DNA of 64,000 nt from an uncultured Pseudomonas sp. (GCF_913774235.1 NZ_CAJYDW010000006.1:1-64000), one strand, 5' to 3'. Positions 27,421-36,426 are shown, counted from the stretch's first letter. Notes: generated by a model not told the origin, from the sequence alone. A program made the numbers and translations.

Positions 27421-28155
27421 GTGCAAGGCTCTTCCGTCAGCGACAACGCGCCCCAGCCGCCCCAGGTGTACCGCTCCATGGGAGAGATCCTGATGTGCCT
27501 GCGCCCGGCCGTCGAACAGCATCTCCCCTTGCGTATCACCTTCGGCCAACAGGGTCCGCAATTCCAGAGCTTCATCGTCCAGCTCGACGAAGCCAAGGGG
27601 CTGATCGCCCTGGACGAATTCGTCCCCAACGATGGCGAGCGACTGCTGGAGCAAGGCCTGCCCTTCCTGGTGGACAGCTTCCACGACGGCATCAAGGTGA
27701 CCTGGCGTAGCGAGCAGCCCGCACGCCGGGGAGAACTCAATGCCACCCGCTGCTATTGGATCGCCCTGCCCAGCGAGCTCACCTACCACCAGCGGCGCAA
27801 TGCCTACCGCGTCAAGCTACTGCTCAATCGTCCGGCGAAGGCCAAGTTGCTCCAGGGCGGTGATCAACTGCAACTCCAGGGGCAACTGATCGACCTGTCG
27901 GCCACCGGCTGCAAGCTACGCTTCCCCGGTAACGTCACCCACCTGCTACAACCTGGCCAATTGGTCCAGCGCTTCACCGCCGAGCTGCCCATCGGGACCA
28001 TCGACGCCGCAGTAAACATCCGTCATGTCGCTTGCCTTAATCGCCTGGAGTATAGCGACGTGGGCGTCAGCTTCTACAATCTCAGTGGCGCGGCCCAGCG
28101 GCAGATCGAGCGCTTCGTCTATCAGCTGCAGCGGGAAAATCGCCGCTTCGAATGA
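27421..28155 (+). CDS. flgZ: Flagellar brake protein FlgZ/YcgR, PilZ domain
   Basis: A 244-residue cyclic-di-GMP effector that slows motility when c-di-GMP is high. Residues about 15-115 form the YcgR N-terminal domain. The C-terminal PilZ domain carries both ligand motifs: RRNAYR near 122-127 and DLSATG near 155. The GTG start at 27421 has AGGAG seven bases upstream; an upstream TTG in frame is less likely. Linkage to flgMN is usual for Pseudomonas flgZ. Confidence 0.94.
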   Translation: MQGSSVSDNAPQPPQVYRSMGEILMCLRPAVEQHLPLRITFGQQGPQFQSFIVQLDEAKGLIALDEFVPNDGERLLEQGLPFLVDSFHDGIKVTWRSEQPARRGELNATRCYWIALPSELTYHQRRNAYRVKLLLNRPAKAKLLQGGDQLQLQGQLIDLSATGCKLRFPGNVTHLLQPGQLVQRFTAELPIGTIDAAVNIRHVACLNRLEYSDVGVSFYNLSGAAQRQIERFVYQLQRENRRFE

Positions 28156-28190
28156 CAGCGGCGCGCCCGGTCGACCCGGGCGCAGCGCGA

Positions 28191-29549
28191 TCACGACCTC
28201 GCCGGCTTGGGTGGCGTCTCGTCACTTCCCTCTTCCGTCCCGGTGGGCACAGCCGCCTCTTCCACTGCCGCTTCCGTCACCATCGGTTCACCTTGCATCT
28301 GCTCCTGCACCACCTGGGTGTCGACCCGCGGATCCAGGGCGGCGACCAGGGGCGAGCTGGTGGAGCCCTCGGGCATGGGCACGTGGTTCAGCGGTGCCTC
28401 GTCCACCAGATGCTTGCCAGTGACGGCATCGGGCCGGATGCGCCAGATGAGAATGCCGCCGCAGAGTACGACGAAGACATAGAGCATGTTCGGGCCGACC
28501 AGATTCATCAAAGCGCCCACCACCAGCGGACCGATACAGGCACCCAAGCCAAAGGTCACCAGCAACATGGCGCTCAGGGATACCCGCCGCTCGCCCTCGA
28601 TATGGTCGTTGGACAGGGCCACCGCCAGCGGGTAGAGCACGAATTGCAGCAGGCTGGCGATCAGGCCCAGCGGCAGCAGCACCACCGGCGGGACATGGGG
28701 CAGCACCGCCAGCGGCAGGGCCGCCACGGTGAGGGCAATGGCGACCACCCGGATCAGCCAGCTGCGATCATGACGATCCGACAGCCAGCCAATCGGCCAC
28801 TGGGCGATCAGACCGGCGAAGATGCAGCAGGCCATGAACAGACCGATGCGCTCGGTCGGCAGGCCCTGGGCGCTGGCATAGAGCGGTGCCAGGCCGTAGA
28901 AGGCCCCGATCACCAGCCCGGCGACCAGGGTGGTGGTCAGGGACTGGGGAATGCGCCGAATGAAGAAGGCCGGCTCCAACGGCGCCGGTTTGAGCGGCGC
29001 CGGGTGGATCTTGCCGGTCACGGCCACCGGCACCAGGCACAGGGCGTAGCAGATGGCGACCAGCATCAACTTGTCGACGCCGAGATCGGGCGAGGCCACC
29101 AGCACCAGCTGGCCCAGCGCGAGGCCGAGGTAGGAGGCGGTCATGTAGCCGGAGAACACCTTGCCCCGCTCACCGGGGCCGGCCTGCTCGTTCAGCCAGC
29201 TCTCCAGCACCATGTACTGGCACATCATGCCCATGCCGATGAGGATCCTGAGCGCAACCCAGACCGGCAACCAGGGCAGCAGGCCGATGCCGAGCACCGC
29301 GGCCCCCGCGACCCCGGCGCAGGTGACATAGGCACGAATATGACCGACCTTGGCGATCAGTCGGTGTCCCAGCTTGCCGCCGATCACCAGCCCCAGGTAA
29401 TAGGCCGCGGTCAGGGCACCGACCCAGACTCCTTGCACCTGCTCCGCGGCCAAGCGCAGCCCCAGGTAGGTGCTCAAGAGACCAGTCCCGATCAACATCA
29501 ACAGCGTCGCGAAATAGAGTCCACGAAACGCCGACAGCACACGCCCCAT
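28191..29549 (-). CDS. MFS transporter, YcaD-like
   Basis: A 452-residue inner-membrane carrier with twelve predicted helices and a proline/glutamate-rich cytoplasmic tail (about the last 60 residues). It begins MGRVLSAFRGLYFATLLMLI, and the central loop has QWPIGWLSDRHDRSWL, the MFS motif-A region. The start at 29549 has a GGAG site; an upstream in-frame GTG is adjacent. It lies 44 bases after the soluble glycosyltransferase gene and may be read with the cassette. The substrate is unknown. Confidence 0.85.
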   Translation of the reverse strand: MGRVLSAFRGLYFATLLMLIGTGLLSTYLGLRLAAEQVQGVWVGALTAAYYLGLVIGGKLGHRLIAKVGHIRAYVTCAGVAGAAVLGIGLLPWLPVWVALRILIGMGMMCQYMVLESWLNEQAGPGERGKVFSGYMTASYLGLALGQLVLVASPDLGVDKLMLVAICYALCLVPVAVTGKIHPAPLKPAPLEPAFFIRRIPQSLTTTLVAGLVIGAFYGLAPLYASAQGLPTERIGLFMACCIFAGLIAQWPIGWLSDRHDRSWLIRVVAIALTVAALPLAVLPHVPPVVLLPLGLIASLLQFVLYPLAVALSNDHIEGERRVSLSAMLLVTFGLGACIGPLVVGALMNLVGPNMLYVFVVLCGGILIWRIRPDAVTGKHLVDEAPLNHVPMPEGSTSSPLVAALDPRVDTQVVQEQMQGEPMVTEAAVEEAAVPTGTEEGSDETPPKPARS

Positions 29550-29593
29550 CACCTACTCCATCGTCTCGTTCGCACCAGGCGAGCGCGACGGGA

Positions 29594-30442
29594 TCAGCTT
29601 CGTCGTTGCGCCGCCATCTGGGCATCCGCGCCCAGGCGTGGATTGTACTGGCCCGCACAGGCCTTCATCAGTACCTGTAGCACCGAGAGATTACCTCTCA
29701 CGCTGCTGATCTTGGTCGGTACCTCGCCCTTCGGATAGCGGCGCACGGTGGGGAGTTCCACACAGCGGTAACCCAATTTCGGCACGCGATAGGACAGATA
29801 GGCGAGCAGCTCGTAGGTGGTGAATTCGTCGCGGAACGGCGCGACCCGCGGATCCAGCAGCATGGCCCGACTGTAGGCGCGAAAACCCTGGGTAGTATCG
29901 GTCCAGTGGAAACCCGAGGCCAGGCTGAGCATGGGTGCATGGATAAAGCGAATGGCGAAGTCGCGGGACTTGGGGGTGTTCTCCGCCACGCCACCGGCGA
30001 GAAAGCGTGAGGCCTGGACGAAATCGTAGCCCTGTTCGATGGCCTCGATGAAGCGTGGGATGGCATCGGGATCGTCCTTGTCGTTGCCATCGATGGTGAC
30101 GATGCCGGTGTAGCCCTCGTCGAGCACGAAGGCATAGGCGCAGCGCAACTGGGCGCTGAGCTTGCCGGGTGCCGTCTTCACCAGCAGCCCGCGCACGCCC
30201 AGCTCCTGCAGGCGCTGGGGCTCCAGCGAGCCATCGGTGCTGCCACCATCGACGATGATGACATCGGCGATGGCGGCGATGTCTATTGCCGCCATGCGCC
30301 GCAAGAGATTGAGGATACGTTCGCCTTCGTTGATGACCGGAATCACCACGCAATGCGGGCGGCTACGGCCGTTCCAGAAAGTCGTCTGGTAGCTGGGTAC
30401 CTGCCAGAGGGCACGCTCGGCGGCGGAAATTTGAGTAGTCAT
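29594..30442 (-). CDS. GT2 glycosyltransferase, DPM1-like, soluble
   Basis: A 282-residue family 2 enzyme without membrane helices. It has VVIPVINEGERILNLL, VDGGSTDGS near the nucleotide site and VTIDGNDKDDPDAIPRF, where the acidic cluster would bind metal, followed by SRFLAGG and DTTQGFRAYSR. These are features of dolichyl/undecaprenyl-phosphate sugar synthases. The ATG has a GAGGA site. It is the seventh gene of the tightly packed cassette, 13 bases after the ArnE/F-like gene. Confidence 0.85.
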   Translation of the reverse strand: MTTQISAAERALWQVPSYQTTFWNGRSRPHCVVIPVINEGERILNLLRRMAAIDIAAIADVIIVDGGSTDGSLEPQRLQELGVRGLLVKTAPGKLSAQLRCAYAFVLDEGYTGIVTIDGNDKDDPDAIPRFIEAIEQGYDFVQASRFLAGGVAENTPKSRDFAIRFIHAPMLSLASGFHWTDTTQGFRAYSRAMLLDPRVAPFRDEFTTYELLAYLSYRVPKLGYRCVELPTVRRYPKGEVPTKISSVRGNLSVLQVLMKACAGQYNPRLGADAQMAAQRRS

Positions 30443-30455
30443 GAATCCTCCAGGG

Positions 30456-30812
30456 TCAACCGACACGGGCCGTGATGAGCGCCACACCGGCGATGATCAG
30501 CACGATCCCCGCCGCCGTGGTCCAGGGAAAGGCTTCGCGGAAGATCACCACCGACAGCAGGGCGACGCTGGCGATGGCCCCGGCGGTGAGAACCGGGTGC
30601 GCGACGTTGAGGGGCAGCTTGGCCAGAGCGGCGGCATAGAGCAGGAAGGCCAGGCCATACATGAACAGGCCCAGCCAGAAGGGCCAGTTGGCCAGCGCGG
30701 CCAGGGGATCGCTCAGACTGGGAAAGCGCCGCGGCGGCAGCATGGCCATCTTCACCAGTACGCTGGCGGAGGCGTTCGACGCGATGCCGAGAATCAGGAT
30801 CAGCCACTTCAT
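30456..30812 (-). CDS. Small four-helix membrane protein, ArnE/ArnF-like
   Basis: A 118-residue protein of the SMR/EamA group with four hydrophobic segments. The glutamate in helix 1 that drives drug/proton exchange in EmrE is absent (the segment reads LGIASNASASVLVK). This resembles the lipid-linked sugar flippase subunits ArnE/ArnF more than a drug pump. Gene context with two lipid-sugar glycosyltransferases supports flipping of an undecaprenyl-phosphate sugar. The start overlaps the preceding stop as ATGA. Confidence 0.78.
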   Translation of the reverse strand: MKWLILILGIASNASASVLVKMAMLPPRRFPSLSDPLAALANWPFWLGLFMYGLAFLLYAAALAKLPLNVAHPVLTAGAIASVALLSVVIFREAFPWTTAAGIVLIIAGVALITARVG

Positions 30813-31642
30813 GCGGCGGTCTCCGGCAGATCGCGGTAGGCGCGGATCGCCACCTGTACCCCACGCTCCAGCGCCGCCAGATTGGAGCCCTGCTTGGCCG
30901 GCAGCATCTCGATACTGACGACCTGCTCCGGCAGGCGCCGGGTCAGGGCGAAGGCGATGCCATCGTGGTTGGTTCCGCCCTCCCCCAGGGTCACCAGGTC
31001 AGGCTCGCTGGCATGGACATGGCCGATCAGTTCGGCGTGCTCTTCCAGCACCCGGGCGGCATCTTCCTCGTTGATGGTCAGGGCGCCGGTATCCAGCTGC
31101 ATGCGGATCGCCGGGTGATCCACCGCCCGCACCACGGCAGCGGTGGAGTCGCTATCGATCATGAAATTGGCGCCATAGCGCGGCGGATTGGGCTCCAGGC
31201 AGATCAGCACGCCGCGGGCCGCGGCTACCTCACCCAGACGCCGGAAGAAGTCGCTGGCCTGCGCCAACGCCTGTTCGTCGCTCAGACCGGAGCGATCCCG
31301 GTTGCGTGGCGAGCCGAACACCAGGCGCGTGGCGCCAAGGCCTTCGGCGACCCGGCAGACACCCTCCAGGTGAGCGAGCAGCGCCTGCTGGACGTCAGCG
31401 TCGCCGAACACGTTCAGCCCCGAGGTACCGAACAGCAGCGCCTGCATGCCGGTGATCTCGATGCCCCGGGCCTGCCACGCCAGTCGTACCTGCTGGATCT
31501 CCTGGGCGGTCGCCGTCTTGGGATCGGCGAAATACTTGCCGGGCGCGATGTCGATGGCGTCAACCCGGTATTGCTGCAGGATCTCCGCGACCATGGCGTC
31601 GTCGGCGGTCTCCCAGGCGATGTTGGAAATGGCGACGCGCAT
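30809..31642 (-). CDS. Sugar phosphate isomerase/epimerase, xylose isomerase-like TIM barrel
   Basis: A 277-residue AP-endonuclease-2-type TIM barrel. Stretches visible are RVAISNIAWET at the start, LVFGSPRNRD, ICLEPNPPRYGANF with a metal-type Glu, QLDTGALTINEED and IGHVHASEPDL. These fit metal-dependent sugar isomerases or epimerases. The ATG at 31642 shares a base with the upstream TGA; a GTG just before it is the alternative start. It probably makes or modifies the sugar handled by the cassette; the substrate is not identifiable. Confidence 0.78.
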   Translation of the reverse strand: MRVAISNIAWETADDAMVAEILQQYRVDAIDIAPGKYFADPKTATAQEIQQVRLAWQARGIEITGMQALLFGTSGLNVFGDADVQQALLAHLEGVCRVAEGLGATRLVFGSPRNRDRSGLSDEQALAQASDFFRRLGEVAAARGVLICLEPNPPRYGANFMIDSDSTAAVVRAVDHPAIRMQLDTGALTINEEDAARVLEEHAELIGHVHASEPDLVTLGEGGTNHDGIAFALTRRLPEQVVSIEMLPAKQGSNLAALERGVQVAIRAYRDLPETAA

Positions 31643-32430
31643 CACTGGCCCTCCGCCTTGATCACCGGCGGTTCCGACTGCGCATAGGCGCGGACCGCCA
31701 GCAGGGTGTCACGGGCGCTGTACTGGTAGCCATCGCGACCACCGAACACTTCCGCATGGACACTGCGGAAGTCGTAGCGCGCCGGCGTCCCCTCCAGAGT
31801 GTTGTCGAATTCCCGACCGAATCCCTGGCTGGCGATGTGCGCCACGCTGATGGGTTCGGCGGTCAGGTGGACGAGTTCCAGGCCGGCCGCCTGGGCGGTC
31901 TGGATGTCGTAGCCGAGGTTGACCATGGGATAGAACTGGAACACGCCGCGGCTTTCCACTGCCTGCAGGTTGTTGTCGTTGAGCAGGTCGTAGATCACGT
32001 TCTTGCGCAGCCCCGGGCCGACCAGACCCGGCAGGCGCACGATCAGAGCGCTGGCGAAGTGCTCGCGCACGAACTGTTCGAGGCGATAGCGGTTGGCGCC
32101 ATAGGCATGCAGGCCCTCTTCATCCACCGGGGTGGTTTCGTCCACCCCGAGCGGACGCTTGAAGACGTCCACGGTACTGATCAGCACGAAGGAATCGCAC
32201 TGGATGCGCGAGAGGTGGGCGATCAAGCCATCGATCTTCTGCCGATCCGCCTCGGGATCACGGTTGGCGATCCACTTCTGCGCGGGCGCACCGGCGCAGA
32301 TGACCTGGCCATAAGGCTGGTCGCCGATCTGATCGATATTGGTGGAGCGAAACAGCGCACCGAAGGCCTTCTGCTTGAGCAGAGTCGACCCCACGAAGCC
32401 GCTGTACCCTATCAACGCGTCGGTCTTCAT
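31642..32430 (-). CDS. NAD-dependent epimerase/reductase-like protein with YxxxR
   Basis: A 262-residue Rossmann protein related to extended SDRs. The nucleotide motif is IGYSGFVGS near residue 8. A Ser-Thr stretch FVLISTVDVFKRP is followed by AYGANRYRLEQF. The catalytic Tyr is present but the usual Lys four residues later is Arg. It may be an NADP reductase/epimerase with an altered site or a binding protein. It lies five bases after the polytopic membrane protein gene and is joined to the TIM barrel gene by TGATG. Confidence 0.75.
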   Translation of the reverse strand: MKTDALIGYSGFVGSTLLKQKAFGALFRSTNIDQIGDQPYGQVICAGAPAQKWIANRDPEADRQKIDGLIAHLSRIQCDSFVLISTVDVFKRPLGVDETTPVDEEGLHAYGANRYRLEQFVREHFASALIVRLPGLVGPGLRKNVIYDLLNDNNLQAVESRGVFQFYPMVNLGYDIQTAQAAGLELVHLTAEPISVAHIASQGFGREFDNTLEGTPARYDFRSVHAEVFGGRDGYQYSARDTLLAVRAYAQSEPPVIKAEGQ

Positions 32431-32435
32431 GTTGC

Positions 32436-34067
32436 TCACCCCTTGGTCTTGAATCTCAGGCAATAGTCCGGTTGGCACTCCTCGACGGGATAACGCTCGT
32501 CCAGGTAGGCCTTGAGTCGTGGAAACTTGTCGTGCATGGACAGGTTGTTCAGGTTGAACGACCAGAAGGTCGTGGAATACACCACCGCCGGCGGATCGGC
32601 CCGCTGCAGATCACTGAGCAGATCCGCCTCGTAGGGCGGCGTGGCGTAGACCGGATAGATGTACTTGGTGCAGGCCGGCAAATCCGTCACACCATTGATC
32701 ACGCCATTGTTGGCGAGGTCGAACACACACTGGGCGCCGCTGTCCAGCAACCGCTGCGCGGCCCACTGCACCCCGGGCGTCGCCAGCGCCGCATCGTCCG
32801 GCATGGCGGCCAGTTCGGGGACCCAGGCGAGCCCCTGCGCCCAGACCCGCTCGACCGGCGACTTGTAGAGATTGAACGCCGCCAGCAGCAGTACCAGGGC
32901 CGCCAGCGCCGGCACCAGCAGACGTCGGGTGAAGGCCAGCAGCGCCACGACCAGCAGCACGGCGAAGAAAGGTGACGGATTCAGCCCCACCAGCCCGAGC
33001 AGCACCGCTGCCGCGACGAAGGCGTAGGCGGCACGTGGATGGGCGGAGAGATCCCACCCGCCATTGCGTGCCAGGCGCTGACGGCGCGCCGCATAGAGCA
33101 GGCTCAGCAACGGCACCCAGAAGCCCATCTGGATGTGCTGGAAGTCCGCGCGATTCACCCCGATCTTGAAGAAGATCGCCAGTAGCACCGCCAGCGCCCC
33201 GATCAGCGGTAGGTCCTCGTTCCAGCGCCACGGCCACGGCAGGCAGCGGATCAGGGCGAAGGCCGCGAGGGCCGTGGGAACCGCCAACAGCAGACTCAGG
33301 GCGACCGGTCGGGCACTCAGGCCGTAGCCCCACTGCGACGAGGTTTCGAGCAGGAAGGTCAGATTCTTCACATAGTCGGTCAAGGCGAAGAAATCGGTTC
33401 CAAAGCCGAGCCAGGCGACGGTCGCGCCGAAGGTCAGGATCGACAGCAGGTGGCGCCGCTGCAACAGCAGGGTCAGCACCACTGCGGAGCCGATCGCCAA
33501 TACACCAGCGATACCGCGATCATAGGACCAGAACAGGTTGAAGCCGGCCGCCAGGCCCAGCAGCAATTCGCAGACCAGTCGCGCCGTGGGGGTTTCCACC
33601 TTGCGGTGCAGGCAGAACAGGAACAGCGACAGCAGCAGGAAGAGATCGCGGTAGCCCACCACCTGGGTGGCCAACGCCCCGACGGCGACCAGCAGGATCA
33701 GCCGGCCGCGGCCGTTCGGCAGCGGACAGAGCAACAGCGCCGTCCCCCAGAGCAGCAAGGCCGCCGCGGTATTGCACAGGCCATAGAGAAGCTGCGTTAC
33801 CAGGAAGGTATGCTGGGGCCCGAACCAGCTCTGTGCCAGCCACACCGGCACGAAGTCCAGCCCGCCATGGATGGTGAAGGCGTGGGCGCCCGGCTGGCTG
33901 TGCAGCAGGGTCGGCAAGGTGGCGAAGTACTCGCCCTGATGGAAGGGGTCGAGAATGATGCCCTTGCCGAACAGGAAGAAATTGATGACGGAAAAGACCA
34001 GAACGGTGATGAAACCGGCAACGCTGGACGCCCCCCTGGGCGCCGCTTCAGTGGAAGGGTTCCGCAT
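32436..34067 (-). CDS. Polytopic membrane protein, possible GT-C glycosyltransferase
   Basis: A 543-residue protein with about eleven hydrophobic segments between residues 15 and 430 and a hydrophilic C-terminal domain of about 120 residues with four cysteines. After helix 1 comes LDPFHQGEYFATLP, an acidic first loop as in GT-C enzymes that use lipid-linked sugar donors. No family is recognised with certainty; the GT-C reading is inferred from topology and from the ArnC/ArnE-like neighbours. The start overlaps the oxidoreductase gene by 20 bases. Confidence 0.7.
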   Translation of the reverse strand: MRNPSTEAAPRGASSVAGFITVLVFSVINFFLFGKGIILDPFHQGEYFATLPTLLHSQPGAHAFTIHGGLDFVPVWLAQSWFGPQHTFLVTQLLYGLCNTAAALLLWGTALLLCPLPNGRGRLILLVAVGALATQVVGYRDLFLLLSLFLFCLHRKVETPTARLVCELLLGLAAGFNLFWSYDRGIAGVLAIGSAVVLTLLLQRRHLLSILTFGATVAWLGFGTDFFALTDYVKNLTFLLETSSQWGYGLSARPVALSLLLAVPTALAAFALIRCLPWPWRWNEDLPLIGALAVLLAIFFKIGVNRADFQHIQMGFWVPLLSLLYAARRQRLARNGGWDLSAHPRAAYAFVAAAVLLGLVGLNPSPFFAVLLVVALLAFTRRLLVPALAALVLLLAAFNLYKSPVERVWAQGLAWVPELAAMPDDAALATPGVQWAAQRLLDSGAQCVFDLANNGVINGVTDLPACTKYIYPVYATPPYEADLLSDLQRADPPAVVYSTTFWSFNLNNLSMHDKFPRLKAYLDERYPVEECQPDYCLRFKTKG

Positions 34068-35154
34068 CGAGGCGCTCCAAGGCATCGAAAATGTTGTCGA
34101 TCTTGCCGCCCAGCATCGAATAACAGCCGGGCAATTGCGGATGCTGCTCGAAGAGAATGGGACGACCATCGTCCCCCTCGTTCTTCATCAGGATGGTCTT
34201 CACCTCGAAGAGCGAATCGCGGTACTCCACCCGCGCCACGTCCGCCATGTAGCGCGACACGTCACGCACCATCCAGTCGACCCGGGAGGCACGATCGTAG
34301 TCGTCGAGCAGCCCGTAGGGATCCGTGCCGTTGACATCCTCCCAGTTCAGGTGCGGCGTATAGCGCACGTGGGACAGGGTATGCAGGCCTCGCGCAGGAA
34401 AGGGCATCATCGAAAAGAAGGGGCCGTCCATCACGGTGACGCCGAGATTGCGCAACTCCGGCGGCATCTGCACCAGCGCCATCTCGGTGATCTCGTGTCT
34501 TAGGCGAGTGGCGGTGCCGGGGAAGTCACCGCCGTACTGGTTGAGGCCGCTGTAGGTGCAGTTGAACAGATAGCGACCGTGCCGCTCCTGCTGGGCCCCG
34601 CCCTTCCCCACCACCTCGACCCTCAGACCATCGGCCGCGCCATGGATGGCGGTGACTCGGCTGTCGAACAGCAGCTCGACACCGGCGGCCTCGAGTTCAC
34701 GCCCCACTTCGGCAGCGAGGATGGCCGAGTTGAAGGCATATTCCTCAGTCAGATACACGGCTTCTATGAGGCGGTCGTCGAAGAGCCGAGAGAACTCTTC
34801 CGGCGCCGGCTGCAGCGACGCCTCGATACCCTGGCAGAAGCGTTCGAACTGCTTGGCAGTCACCTTGGAGTTGTTGCGAGCGATGGCGTACAACTTGGTG
34901 AAGTCCTTCACCACGACATCGGGATAGTCCTGCAGAAAGCGCGGTAAGTTGACCCGGCTGCGAAAGGCCGTGACGAAACTTCGTGGATAGTGGTAACCGT
35001 TATGGACCCGTGCCTGATTGTGATAAGAAGCACGCTTCAACAAACCCTGCTCGCGTTCGATCAAGGTGACTTTGGCGAAGCCTCTTACGCGCATCAGATA
35101 CAGGGCCGTCATGGCCCCATAAAATCCGCCCCCTATGACGATCGCGTCTTTCAT
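34048..35154 (-). CDS. FAD-dependent oxidoreductase, DAO family
   Basis: A 368-residue protein starting MKDAIVIGGGFYGAMTALYL, a GxGxxG dinucleotide-binding motif, with an acidic residue in LIEREQGLLKRAS at the end of the second strand. A second FAD motif region lies near CYSMLGGKIDNIFDALE at the C-terminus. It resembles D-amino-acid-oxidase-type flavoproteins that act on amines or hydroxy acids. It is unusual in a glycosyltransferase operon and may oxidise an amino sugar or sugar alcohol, which is speculative. It is eight bases after the GtrB-like gene. Confidence 0.8.
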   Translation of the reverse strand: MKDAIVIGGGFYGAMTALYLMRVRGFAKVTLIEREQGLLKRASYHNQARVHNGYHYPRSFVTAFRSRVNLPRFLQDYPDVVVKDFTKLYAIARNNSKVTAKQFERFCQGIEASLQPAPEEFSRLFDDRLIEAVYLTEEYAFNSAILAAEVGRELEAAGVELLFDSRVTAIHGAADGLRVEVVGKGGAQQERHGRYLFNCTYSGLNQYGGDFPGTATRLRHEITEMALVQMPPELRNLGVTVMDGPFFSMMPFPARGLHTLSHVRYTPHLNWEDVNGTDPYGLLDDYDRASRVDWMVRDVSRYMADVARVEYRDSLFEVKTILMKNEGDDGRPILFEQHPQLPGCYSMLGGKIDNIFDALERLDAEPFH

Positions 35155-35162
35155 GATCGTCC

Positions 35163-36182
35163 TCAGGCCACGCCGGTCTGGGTGATAGGTCTCGCGCTAC
35201 CGCCCTGCACTACTTCCACATTGAGCTTGTCCCGACGCGTCATGACCGCGCTGGTGAACTCCTGGGCCACGTGATAGAGCGGACCTTCATTGGCTCTGTG
35301 GGTCAATTGCAGGACATATTCGCCCAAGACCAGCAATACCAGCGATATAAGAAAGAACATACCCGACTGCTGTAACGAAATCGTCACCCAACCCGGTGCC
35401 ACGTCATCCTTGAACAAGCCAATGGCGATCACGTACACGGAATAGAGCAGGTTCGACAAGGCGCCGACGATGGACAGAAAGCTGACCATCCGCATCGGCT
35501 TGCGCGTGGACGACACCAGCAACCGCGCGCCCCGGTCGAAACTGCCGGACAGTCGCTTGGGCCGAACATTGCGCGGCGGCGCGCTGTATTCCAGGTTGCT
35601 ACGGGAGAAGCCCGCGGTGGCAGGCAGGTGACGATAGGTCAGCGCTGGCGCCGGATGACGCAGGATGTAGTTGATGACCTTCTTGCTGAGCATGCGGTAC
35701 TGGGGCGCATCCTTGGCGAGATCGACCCCATTGAATCTCTTGTAGAGGCTGTTGAAGCCCTTGGCACAGAGGCTGTAGGAGAGTGTCTGCCGAACTTTCT
35801 GCTGGTTGTTGGCGAAGACCACGTCGGTCCCCTCGGCGGCCCGACTCAGCATGTCGGGCAGGAAGCCGATGTCATCCGTTTCGGGATCTATAACTACCGC
35901 GAAGTCACCCAGAGCATTCTCCAGGCCTACCCAGGCAGCGGTATCGGAGTCCACTTCCTTGGTGAGGGCGTATACCTGGAGATTGGGAAGTCCATCAACA
36001 CTGGTCAGTTGCTTTAATCGAGCTACGCTGTCATCAGCGGACGCGTTATCGACGATGATAAGTTCGTAGTCACTTACCAGAGGACCGACGACAGCCGCAG
36101 CACGCTCCAAGGCGCCCTGCAGCTCAGTTGCCTGATTACGAACGACGAACACGACTGAAAGTAGGACGGGATAAAAGGCCAT
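35163..36182 (-). CDS. GT2 glycosyltransferase with two C-terminal TM helices, GtrB/ArnC-like
   Basis: A 339-residue enzyme. The N-terminal GT-A domain has PVLLSVVFVVRNQA, IIVDNASADDS and VVIDPETDD. After about residue 230 come two membrane helices (FLSIVGALSNLLYSVYVIA and GMFFLISLVLLVLGEYVLQL), the architecture of GtrB, ArnC and related undecaprenyl-phosphate glycosyltransferases. The GGAGG site before 36182 sets the start. It is the first gene of the cassette, and its AT-richer upstream region (36183-36426) should hold the promoter. Confidence 0.85.
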   Translation of the reverse strand: MAFYPVLLSVVFVVRNQATELQGALERAAAVVGPLVSDYELIIVDNASADDSVARLKQLTSVDGLPNLQVYALTKEVDSDTAAWVGLENALGDFAVVIDPETDDIGFLPDMLSRAAEGTDVVFANNQQKVRQTLSYSLCAKGFNSLYKRFNGVDLAKDAPQYRMLSKKVINYILRHPAPALTYRHLPATAGFSRSNLEYSAPPRNVRPKRLSGSFDRGARLLVSSTRKPMRMVSFLSIVGALSNLLYSVYVIAIGLFKDDVAPGWVTISLQQSGMFFLISLVLLVLGEYVLQLTHRANEGPLYHVAQEFTSAVMTRRDKLNVEVVQGGSARPITQTGVA

Positions 36183-36426
36183 GACGCGAACCTCCAGAGG
36201 CGTTCCAGATTCATGCAATGCAGACGATTAGCCATCGGAGAGTACAGATAAATTCGTCAGGTTTTATTCTGCTGCGCTACGCTGTGACCATAGCCACAAA
36301 TCGTTATCTGGAGAGCCTGGAAGTCAGACAGTGTCGCTGTTTTTATCCTATGCTGCCGAACTGCTGTAACGGTTCGGCAAAGCGATAGGGATGGCAGGAA
36401 GCCAAGAAGAAGAATGGCAAGGAATC

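Noticed and set aside
28152-29738. Open frame of 528 codons on the plus strand
   Set aside because: It is antisense to the MFS transporter; rich in Gln, His, Arg and Gly like other mirror frames.
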